The position numbers and the translations under genes were made by a program. A stretch of DNA of 64,000 nt, taken from positions 22,173 through 86,172 of the forward strand of contig NW_026970977.1 in NCBI RefSeq assembly GCF_963678635.1. The letters are read 5' to 3'. The DNA is from Symsagittifera roscoffensis. Its lineage: Eukaryota; Xenacoelomorpha; Acoela; Convolutidae. The notes under the pieces are model-generated. The model was not told the origin of the DNA, made no database searches, and saw only the letters and a list, made by a program, of their open reading frames with translations. Shown here in pieces: positions 34,601 to 43,750 of this stretch (position 1 is its first letter; every line of letters begins with the position of its first letter).

Positions 34601-36900
34601 CATTGAACACTTGTGTTAAGATGCTGAGGGAAGGCGATGAGCGAGCGAAAGCCTTACTTTTGCTAGCACTGCTAGATATGCAGCAAAGCAAACCGATGAG
34701 GGTGAATATGAAAGAACCCGAGGAGTTAGAGCCCATGAGAAAGATAGATGAAATCAGGAGATTTTCAAACAAGGAGCTGAGACTCACTAAAGAATCTATG
34801 GGGACACTGCCGAAATCCAGTGAATACTGTGGACCGATCAAGAAGAAATCGTATAGCTACGTATCCGGAATCATAGGGATAGCGTACAACCCTTTCCTGA
34901 GTGAAGACATACGCGATTGCTTCTTCAATTACGAGCAGGCAGTGTTACTAAGATTCTGGAAGTCCAGAATTGTAACGATTAAGAGCGTTAACAATCCACA
35001 GGCCAAATTGGGATTGGTCTTGGAAGAAGAGGTGACTGCACCTTCCGTACCAAAATCCGACAAAAGAGTGGAGTTTGGGTTGGGATTCTCAGATGAATTA
35101 CTGAGAACGAGCTTGATGGCAGTGTGGGAATTGATGAGGCCATCATGGTGTCCTAGTCCCAACGCTGACTCGATATTACGGGCGACACAAGACGTGCAGA
35201 GGGAACTGAATGCAGACTGTAACCTGCGTGACCTTAACATCATATATAATGTGATGATAACGGCCTCTAGGAGCAACGGAGAAGATAAAGTGGAGTTGCC
35301 TGGCTGGGGACCAGAAGACTGAGTCAAACCTGGTAGCTGTCTGGCGGAAGTCTGTGGACTGGAGGGTCACGTTTGTGGAGGTCTGGACTGTGTGAAGACC
35401 CTAGAGAAACAACACAAGCAATTGACGGTATTGTTTGGGAACGTCGTGATGAAAACAAGAACAGAAACAGAACTGATAGCGGATTGCCATGGAGGAACCG
35501 AGGTGAATCTAGTGACTGCACCAGGATTCTACAGCATGTTTGGTTCTCTAGAGTCACTATTGAATCTAGAACAGAGACATGAGATGGTCACAGCCATCAG
35601 TGTAGAAGTATTCCCAGGAGTTCTGCAGACTGAGCAGAAGTGGAGGAAAATGGAGGGAAAATGGAGGGAAGCGATCGAGACGGAAATGAACATCAGATAC
35701 AGTGAGACTTATTGTAGACCATCAGGAGCACGATATTTGGTGGGTTCGACATTGGCTCCAATGTGCAAGAGCAGATACCCAGTACATTTCGTAGCCGTGG
35801 ATGTAAAGAGTACGAGAACGATCGTGGATCAAGCCTTCTCAGTGCCGAAGTGTGTGAGACTGGCGAGAATGTCCGAGAAATCTTACGAGTTGCTATGTAA
35901 GATGTTCTCAGCAGTTCCAGAGAGAACCAAGGAGGAATTGGAGTCAATACTAGGAAAGAAGTTCATGGGATACGTGAGCGGGAACTTCAGTGACTTTGAG
36001 AGACAGAAACAGAGAGGATCAACTGTCACAGATTACAATACAGTAGACGAGAATGATGAAGTCCACCGAGTGATGATGGAAGTGGAACCATTACTGGAAG
36101 CTTCGGGAAAACGTAATTGGAGGATCATCATGTTGACACATGACGAGTTTCCCTGCCACTGCTTGCTGCAGACCTGGTGGTATCCCAAGCGTAGTAAACT
36201 GGTGTTGATCTGGGACTCTGGAGAGCTGCTCTCCATGGGTTTATCAGACGCATCACAGCCCATAACAATAGTAATAGCGGGAGTTATGATGGTGATACGA
36301 TGGCTGGAAGCTCACGTAAGAGAGAACAATAGACAGGAAGCGCCGACGAGAGAACAGTTGCGGAAATTAGATTGTCTAAAAGATTTAGATCTTTTTGAGA
36401 CAATGTGCAAAATTCTAAACATTCCGATGGTAGTGAAGAAGATATGGGCAAGAAAACGATTGATGCCATGGTTCAGAGCTAACATGACTGCATGGTTGTA
36501 CGAATATGCTAAAAAGCATATGTCGAAGCACGGCAGAGTGTACAGTGAATATCAGCTGGACATTGGAGCAGGAGCTTTCAAGCGAGCTCTCGTGACTCAT
36601 CGGAATGCAGTGACCACTGCTGTGAAAAGTATTTCCAGGACAAGTGAACGTAGTGGAAAGGAGAAGACAGAGATGTTGTAGGAAGATTTGGAGAGAAATG
36701 TGACGTTGTGTCTCCACACCAGCTTCTGCAGGAACAGAGAATCTAACGTGGATCCCCTACCTTGTTGCAAACAGAGGGTAGAAGAGCAGAAGTGTTGGAG
36801 GACGTCTTCCAACAGCGTCAGGATAGCTAATGACGTGTTGCAGGATACAGAAACTGAGAGTGCAGAGTCAGTGTCACAGGAGGAGGAAATGGAACATTGA
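28630..36900 (+). pseudogene. ORFX, copy 2, the only end-to-end copy
   Basis: ORFX runs from ATG 28630 to TGA 36898-36900, about 2,750 codons, as one reading frame broken by TGA 29722-29724 (at the SGNH deletion), a 20-bp deletion near 30891, TAG 32000-32002, a frame change near 33470, and in-frame TAG 34585-34587, TGA 35320-35322 and TAG 36679-36681. Where element D covers the last two of these stops it reads a sense codon. Carboxyl-part landmarks are ELMRPSWCPSP, the Cys-rich PGSCLAEVCGLEGHVC, FSVPKCVRLARMS, FPCHCLLQTWWYP, and an acidic Ser/Glu end. The tail past 31102 is shared with element A only from 36556 on. I recognise no family for the whole; it occupies the envelope position. Confidence 0.75.
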
Positions 36901-37708
36901 CGAATGGCCGAAAAACGAGATGCAAAAAGAGACAAAATTAGAAGAATTTAGAAGTTTTAGAACTTCTAAACGACGAAAAAAGAAGGAAACAAAGGAGTGA
37001 TGAAGAAAAAGTTAAAACTCAGAATCGTTTTATGTGTGTGAAAAAACTCAAGGGAGAAACTAAGCAACCAAGTTGTAATTGAAAACTGAAACATTTAGTT
37101 GAGTTTTGAAGTTGTTGCATTTATAAATTTGCATTTTGGTTTTAGTTAAGTGGCTTTAGAGACACTTACTTACTATTTATTTAGAAAGGCTTGAGTGAAA
37201 GAGTATATTTAAATATTCCAGCCTGCATGATTGTTTTTAATCAGCTAGGAGAACTGATCACTTTGTGGTGACATGAAAGGCTTGGTTAATCTCTCGAAGA
37301 GGGAGATTGTTTCATTGTTCTTTCTAACCACAGAGTTTCTTAGTTTTAATATTCAGGACAATAACAAGCGAGATTTCCGAAGGGAAGGAGCATAGTAGGA
37401 TAATTTTAGCTTGTTGGTTGGCAGGACTGTCCTGCAAACCAACATCTTTTAAATCTAGGAGAAAAAATTTTAATCAGGACGTTGACATTGGAAGTCGGAA
37501 AATATGTTTTTATCTTAGGTCATATCCTCAATGTGCAGATTAATGAATTATTTGAAGGCTATAGTGATGTAGTATGATGCCATTTATATTCTGCAGTGAG
37601 TCAATGTGACGTGGATAAAAGTAATTTCGTGCATTTTGTAAATTCTGTTCGATGACACTGTACCTTTTTTACGAACATTGCGAGATTCAATGAGGACATT
37701 GACCGGTC
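36901..37708 (+). other. 3' untranslated region of the giant element
   Basis: Noncoding, collinear with 4127-4920. Includes a short direct AGAATTTAGAAGTTTTAGAA stretch near 36942 and AT-rich DNA. No gene is seen. Confidence 0.6.
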
Positions 37709-37721
37709 TGTCCGGGGAGTA
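37709..37721 (+). promoter_or_regulatory. Polypurine tract of the giant element
   Basis: TGTCCGGGGAGTA directly before the 3' LTR. Eleven of its bases recur exactly eight times inside the element (see the internal repeats). Confidence 0.8.
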
Positions 37722-38646
37722 TGTGACATTCGACCAGAATGGGTCAAAATGCAGATTCAACATATTCAAAATTTTAGCAGTGAACCTTCCGAATTGGCGA
37801 TTTTGAGGGAATAAGAGCGTTATTGGAACGATTAGCCAAACGGTGAGGGCTAGAATATTCTGGTATTTTGAAATTTTAAAAATTCGAATTGTGACGTCAT
37901 ATTTCTGAGAAACGTCAGAAACGGCCATGTTGGCAAAAAAGTCGGAGAAAGACACAACAACGATAGTTGCGACGACGACAACAACGAGAAAATTGAGAAT
38001 CAGAATCAGAGAAAAGCAGAAGTAACAGAGACCGCTCCAAATTGCAACTATTGTATCGCTACAATAGTTGCAAGGCAGTTGCTAACAACAGTGAGGGGTG
38101 GAAACCAGCCTTCCGGGTTACAGAGAAAATCAAGCTTAATGTGCTTGATTCAGTGGATTCGAGAATCAGGAGGGGTTTCGGGACTGAAACTTTTATCATC
38201 TTATATGAATTTTTAGCTTCCCTGTCATGTCCTGATTTGAATTTAATTAACATTTGAATTCATTTTGCTAGAATGAGAAGCTAGGATTTGGGGGAAAGGG
38301 TTGATCCATCTTCGATGGAGATGATGATTTTTATCTGCTGAACAAAAACAATAAAAAATTCAATAAGTAGTAGTAGCCCTGTTTTTAGGAGTGACCTCGT
38401 GGTCTGGGGATACTGAGACCCAGCCATGAGCTCACTATTTCTGCATGAAATTAAGTTAATTTGAGTGTTTTGACCGAAGCCGAAAGCAGTAACGTTTTTT
38501 GTCGACCCGATGTTAGAAAGACCACCGAAAGTGCTGGCTTGGTAGAGACGGTGAAAAGCATGCAAAGCTCTGTTTAGACGTTAGCCAGTCGTCTTAGGGC
38601 TTAGTTTTGTTCTCCGTCGGTATGTATCTTCCGGGCTAATGTTACA
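37722..38646 (+). repeat. 3' LTR of the giant element (925 bp)
   Basis: TGTGAC...GTTACA ends, followed at once by LINE 1 sequence (AAACCCAGTC). The perfect 14-bp hairpin is at 38042-38073 and AATAAA at 38350-38355. Compared with the 5' LTR I count by eye about 22 substitutions and two indels. Confidence 0.9.
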
Positions 38647-38673
38647 AAACCCAGTCATTGCATTGTTCAAAGT

Positions 38674-41540
38674 TTAGTTTTCAGTTATAAGTGTAAGTTT
38701 ATTCACGTCTCTACAGTTGTTGCATTCGCATAAAATGCGCCAAGTGCATAAGTCTGATTCGTTGTAACGAGTTTTGAAAAACTTTGTGTACATTCCTAGA
38801 AGTCTGTTTTTGCATGCAGGGTCAAACAATATGTCACATTTGAAGTAATCGTTGTACTGATTAGCAAGACGACATGCCCGAAACCAGAAATCCGACTCGC
38901 ACTTCTTCAGACGCATTTGTTTGCAGACGAAGTTTCGTGTCATTTGAGCTCTTCGGTTTCCAACGTCAGTGATGCTTACATGGCTTCTCCAGTCGATGTC
39001 AACTTTTCCAGCTAGTATTTTTGCAAACAGCAGTCCAACATGAAGCTCTTGGTATAGAGACAAAGGAAGGAGGTTAAGTTTCACGAGTTTGTCTTTATAG
39101 GAGATATGGCTATTGCTTGTCATGAAACTCCACGAGATCGCTTTCCGCTGCACACTTTCTATGATTCCTAAGTCACCTTTTGATGGTTTCCAGATAGCTG
39201 AACTGTAGCACAGAATTGGCACAACGTAAGAGATATATGCGTTTTTTCTGGTCGCGAAATTCGCCTTTGAGAGATTCCTTTTGAGTACGAAGAGAGCGTG
39301 TCAGGCTTTTTCAGTCATTTTTTGCGTGTTGCGTCCAAGAGAGCGTGTCGGTTATCAGAATGCCCAGATCTTTCATTACTTCAGTGGTTTCGAAGCTGTA
39401 ACTGGGGAGGGCAATCGTAGCTGATCCTTTGATACAGAGGACTTTACTTTTCGTCAGGTTCATTGACATGCAGTTTTCCTCGCACCACCTCCAAAGTCTC
39501 CTAACATCTATGTTGAGAGTTAAAGGGTTGTCTCCAACAATTGTGTAGTCGTCTGCATAACCAAATGTTGCGGACATAACACAGGACGGTAGATCATTTA
39601 TGAAGACTAGGAAGAGAAGCGGCCCGAGTATAGAGCCCTGGGGAACGCCGCTGAAGACTTCCAGCTTTCCGGAAATTGTGTCATTCAGCCTCACTGTTTG
39701 CTTCCGGTTCGAGAGGTAGCTGTGTATCAGAGATAAACAATTTACTCCTTATCCAGAAGTCGATAATTTCTCCATGAGGATTCCGTGCGAGACTTTTTCA
39801 AAAGCCTTTTTAAAGTCCAAGTAGAAGGTGTTCAGGTAGTTGCAGTTTGGCAAATCTAGGCAGCTAAATCTCTCGTTAGATACTCTATTAGGTTTGTTAT
39901 CGTCGATCGTTTAGGTCTAAAACCGTGTTGGTCTGGTGTTAGGGTTGGGTAGACAATTGGGGCCAGTTTATCAAATAATAGTTTCTCAAGCTGTTTTGAC
40001 ACTGCTGAGAGCAGGCTGATCGGTCTGTAATTTGATACGTCTTGTTTCTTTCCGCCTTTGAAAATGGGTGCAATTTTGCTGATATTCCATTTTGTTGGAA
40101 ATATCGCTTTATTTGAAATCAAGTTGAACAGTAAGTGAAGTGATTTTGGTAGTGACTTTGAGAGGTTTTTCAGAAGAGTATTACCGATCATGTCTGGTCC
40201 ATTTGCCTTATTTACGTGCAGCTCGTTCAGGGCATCTTCTATTTCATCGATTGTGAAATTGATAATGTTCAGAAGAACGTTATCATGTCATTCTGCTTTC
40301 CCAACGTTGGCGATTCGTGTGAAAACTGATTGAAAATATATGTTAAACAATTCAGCTTTTTGAGCGTCTGTATTGGCTATTTTTTGATCTAGGAAGATCT
40401 CTGAAGGGATCATGCGTGACTTGGTGATCGATTTCAGATATCGTTGTATTTCGCTAAATTTCCCATTCTCAAAAACCTTTATTTCGTGGAGATGCTGGTC
40501 ATTTTGAAGGGACAGTGTTAGTTCAGTTTGCAGATTTTCAATTTTGCCTTCGTTCGATGGGGTAGGTTTTCGCTGATTTTTAAATTGGAGTGTATTTAAT
40601 TTCTTGATAAGGTTGGAGGAATCGCTTCCCACCCAAGGAGCTAGTTCAGACCTGTTTTTTGTAGTGATAGGTAGCAGGTCTTGTAGTATTTCGTATAACC
40701 ACTCGTACCAATGATCGAGCTTCAGTTCAACGTTGCTCAAGCAAAATGGTTGGAAGGGGTGTTGACGAATGAATTCATTCTTTTCTTCCCAGTTTGCTTT
40801 CTTGTTCGCGAAGATGCCAAAATCTAGTTTTTGTTTGATGGCTGGTGTCTTTTTATAAACAGGTCGGTAGTCAAATGAGACTTTGGCATGGAGTGGCAAA
40901 TGGTCGGAACTGAATAGACTACTCAGACGGTTGTCAAGTTTTACGCTGGTGACAAATTGCGGTTTGTTACTAAGGAGAATGTCTAGTGATTTTCCATCAG
41001 GGGTTTTTATTAGTTGTTGGAAGTTTGACTCACAGAGTTCGTCAAGAATTGACTGCTCATCTAGAGAAGTTGAAGTCATTGACGGCCAGTGAGTACAGTT
41101 AAAATTTATATCTCCAACTATATACGAACAAATTGCACTTTGTTCAAATTGCTTACGCCTCAGGAACTTTAGGAGTTCGATTAGATCTTAGATTCCCCAT
41201 GTGTAGTAACTGTTTGAAGGAGCGCTGTAGATGCAGCATATTAAAATCGACTCGTTCAGTGATATGCGGATGACAACACAATCTTGAAACGCGGAATTGA
41301 TTTAGCTACTTGGAATGTTACGGTTTACTGATATGAGTACGCCACCATGTTTTGTCAAGCCTTTGTCACTCGGTCTGTCATTTCGGTGGATAACGTAGTT
41401 TGTCAGAAAAAGTGCAGCGTCGCCGATGCTTTCTGTCAACCAGGTTTCAGTTAGGCAGATGACTTGATAAGCGTTTTTACTTGGACAGCATTAGAGAAGG
41501 TTGTCCGTCGTTGATACTCAAGAATACTTCTGACATTTTA
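38674..41540 (-). pseudogene. LINE 1 ORF2: endonuclease and reverse transcriptase
   Basis: Open pieces occur at 40288-41079, 39856-40191, 39311-39694 and 38674-39222, with an endonuclease start still readable at about 41080-41500 (LTETWLTES, KHGGVLISV, VGDINFN). Reverse-transcriptase motifs are DVSNYRPISLLSAVSK, the QHGFRPKRST block, GVPQGSILGPLLF and the catalytic FGYADDYTIV. The end carries CTWRILCECNNCRD, a Cys cluster shared with LINE 2. Frameshifts and stops separate the pieces, and the motif A region between 39694 and 39856 is damaged. Not functional. Confidence 0.85.
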
Positions 41541-41565
41541 AACAAGGATATTCATTCGCTGCTAG

Positions 41566-42453
41566 TCAATTGAGTTCTTCGGGATCTGGAAGTTTCTCTT
41601 TTATCCACTTTCCACCTTTTCGAATGTACAGAGTTGCATCGTGGACTCTTATGATCTTTCTGTCTACAGATTTGTCGCTGATAAGTTGCCTTCTTCTGAC
41701 GAGGGCAAGGTTTTCTTGATCAGCTTCTTCCTTCGTCAGTTGTCGGCTGAGGAAAATTGATTGAGGGGAGTTTTTCAGTTTCCTCGCAGATAGCAATATC
41801 ATTCGTCGTTGGTTTGCATTGGGCACTTTTAATAGGATTGTTCTTATCTTGTTCTCGTCATATCGACCCAGGCGTATGACATCGCCAATTGAGGCATTCA
41901 CATCCATATGGGTCAATACTTTTTGAACTTCGGCGAGATCGTGTTCTTGGCTCAATCTTGCTTCCTTCTCCGTTGATTCAGGGATTCCTCGTATGCGAAT
42001 GCCATCGAGTTCCTCGGCGAGTTTCGGTGGCGGTTTTTGGCGACTGGCAATTGAGCTAGGTTGGGTTGGATAATCTGAATCAGGTTGTTTTGTGTTTAGC
42101 AGCGTTTTGATTTCAGTCACTGTTTTTTTGAGGTCAGTCATTTCGTTTTCCAGGGTTTTCATTTGAGTTTCTCGAAGATCTTTTGAGGTTGTAGTTTCAT
42201 GGGCAGCTTGGGTCAAATTATGTTGACGTTTTTCTTCAACGCATTTGTTGCACATCAATAGAGCATTTTTTTCTAAGGCTGGTACTCCATTGACAGCGGC
42301 TTCACTTAGACCAGTGCAGTCTTCATTCAGGTGCATTCGACAGCCACAGCAAAAGCAGTCAAAAGAGCTTTCATTTATACGGATTTTCTCGCAGCACGTA
42401 CTACAAGAATCAGAGACTGACTTGACCCGATTTCGGGTGTAATGTTTAGACAT
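41566..42453 (-). CDS. LINE 1 ORF1: PHD-like finger plus coiled coil and RRM-like domain
   Basis: This intact 295-codon frame lies on the minus strand. Residues about 16-75 form a PHD-like treble-clef pattern (CSTCCEKI, CFCCGCRMHLNEDC, LMCNKC). A helical region with heptads follows (about 95-125), then an RRM-like core beginning IRIRGIPEST and containing DVIRLGRYDENKIRTILLKV, and a basic carboxyl domain. This is the usual layout of ORF1 proteins of CR1/L2-like LINEs, which bind the element RNA. It ends about 25 bp before the readable start of ORF2. Confidence 0.75.
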   Translation of the reverse strand: MSKHYTRNRVKSVSDSCSTCCEKIRINESSFDCFCCGCRMHLNEDCTGLSEAAVNGVPALEKNALLMCNKCVEEKRQHNLTQAAHETTTSKDLRETQMKTLENEMTDLKKTVTEIKTLLNTKQPDSDYPTQPSSIASRQKPPPKLAEELDGIRIRGIPESTEKEARLSQEHDLAEVQKVLTHMDVNASIGDVIRLGRYDENKIRTILLKVPNANQRRMILLSARKLKNSPQSIFLSRQLTKEEADQENLALVRRRQLISDKSVDRKIIRVHDATLYIRKGGKWIKEKLPDPEELN

Positions 42454-42543
42454 CTTAAAATCTTAAAAGGGGCTCAGAGCCAGAGACTCGATGAGCACGC
42501 CTGTTGAGATTTTAAGGTTTACGACTCAGATTTGCGTACCTGA

Positions 42544-43125
42544 TTAGAATTTTTGCCGTTTAGCTTTGCGCTTCTCGGCAGCCGTTTGACGCTTCGTGCC
42601 ACGTGTTTTGAAGATTCTATTGAAGTCGGGAAAATAGTGCAGGACAGTAGCTAGAGTCCTCGACTCTATGTCAGCAGCCTGGTGCAGTTTTCGGTATTTG
42701 GCAATTAACGATTCGTCAATTCTTTCGGAAGCACTGATAATATGCTTGGTCACGTCGATGACGTAACAGACTAATGAATTTAGAAGATTGTCGAATATGT
42801 AGGGAGCACCTTTGCGTTGACAGGTAACGACGCAAAAGAGGTTTGGAATAGTCTTAAGGGTTGCAATCAGTTCTTCGATTGTTTGTGGTATGTTGCCTTT
42901 TTTCGGGTGCGATGTTATTGTGTTGTTCAATAAATCGTGCCAGAGAACAATTTTGCAGTTCCTGAGAGGGGTTGATGAAAGATAATCGATGCAGTAATTT
43001 GACGTGCTAGGGTCAAGATTCAGTCCAGGGAAAGAGTGAACAGGATCAGCAAGCTTATCTTGTTCCGATTGTTCAAGTTTATTGATGGAATGGTAAAGAG
43101 AACTTGCACCTACTATTTTGATCAT
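42544..43125 (-). CDS. Small unknown ORF, possibly SGNH-hydrolase-like
   Basis: This 193-codon frame with ATG lies 90 bp upstream of LINE 1 ORF1 on the same strand. It starts MIKIVGASSLYHSI, a hydrophobic strand followed by G-A-S that could be a variant block I of SGNH hydrolases. It continues with CKIVLWHDLLNNTI and FCVVTCQRKGAPYIF, alternating strands and loops, and ends in a basic stretch (KRQTAAEKRKAKRQKF). No equivalent ORF precedes LINE 2. It may belong to LINE 1, to the neighbouring Polinton remains or to another element. Assignment is weak. Confidence 0.4.
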   Translation of the reverse strand: MIKIVGASSLYHSINKLEQSEQDKLADPVHSFPGLNLDPSTSNYCIDYLSSTPLRNCKIVLWHDLLNNTITSHPKKGNIPQTIEELIATLKTIPNLFCVVTCQRKGAPYIFDNLLNSLVCYVIDVTKHIISASERIDESLIAKYRKLHQAADIESRTLATVLHYFPDFNRIFKTRGTKRQTAAEKRKAKRQKF

Positions 43126-43750
43126 AAGGTATAGAGACTAAGAAAAATAAAAAAATAAAGTTGGAATTAACATAGCTGATTGGGAACTGGGATGGTGAAC
43201 ACAGCAAGTCGGGAGCCGTCCATAGTGTAATTCCACCCAGTTTCCAGTGATAAGTAATCCAGAAAATATCGTCGTGATCAAACTTTTCAACAATTCAACA
43301 TTGACTATTGGGGCCATCGCGGCTGCCCTTTGTATTCATATTTTAACTGAAATCTATTTAATAAGTTAACAACCCGATACAATAGTTCCTTTTAATTCCC
43401 TTTAAAGCGGTCCTTTTTCCGCGATAATGAAAGTTAATCGTCCTAATTCCTAAACTTTCCTTTTTCGTCCTAGTTTCATGTGGATATCTTTTCCTGGCTT
43501 TCTTTGTTTTCCTCGAAGAATTGTCATGCTAATAAAAGTTTGTTATTAAAACTCAACCAAAGGATTTCACACATTTGTTTGAACAAACACTTGGTTTGCG
43601 TCAACTAGTTTATTTGCCTGAAGCTATTTATATTAAAACAGTGATTGAGCCCAATACGAACATGTAATTAGTGGTAAATTGGTAAAAACCAAAACAAGTT
43701 TAAGCCGAAGTATAAAAAGAACGAGCAGGAAAAATCTTCTCAAAATATGT
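43126..43750. other. Gene-free stretch
   Basis: AT-rich DNA between the small ORF and the DNA polymerase remnant. I see no ORF, repeat or RNA gene that can be supported. Confidence 0.4.

Larger units (their letters stand above)
24681..34743 (+). repeat. Tandem duplication, copy 2 (10,063 bp)
   Basis: It is nearly identical to 14631-24680. The 13-bp length difference is explained by three indels: TA near 24846, a 9-bp repeat of CGACTCTCC near 29601, and AC near 31530, all longer in this copy. Outside one patch (25618-25740) I count by eye only about a dozen substitutions. Inactivating lesions in integrase and ORFX are shared by both copies, so they predate the duplication. Confidence 0.95.
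6401..38646 (+). mobile_element. Giant Ty3-type LTR retrotransposon, 32.2 kb, lacking reverse transcriptase
   Basis: The boundaries are two matching LTRs (6401-7324 and 37722-38646), a primer-binding site and a polypurine tract, and the empty site is confirmed by the LINE 3' fragment at 58531-58736. The target duplication is probably three or four A residues. Order: leader, gag, protease, RNase H, integrase, macro-domain ORF, ORFX. Reverse transcriptase is absent between protease and RNase H. A 10.05-kb block is tandemly duplicated, so the original insertion would be about 22 kb. All ORFs carry stops or frameshifts. By eye the LTRs differ by about 22 substitutions and two indels (about 2.4%), so the insertion is not recent. 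Confidence 0.9.
38647..42453 (-). mobile_element. LINE 1 (APE-type non-LTR retrotransposon), decayed, target of the giant element
   Basis: Minus-strand LINE with ORF1 at 41566-42453 and a broken ORF2 at about 38674-41540. Its 3' end continues at 6341-6400 beyond the LTR insertion. It is related to LINE 2 (59441-63267) in organisation and in the ORF2 end motif CTW...C.C..CRD, but is a different family: its 3' tail is (TTA)n and not (CAA)n. The exact 5' end is not defined. Confidence 0.85.
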
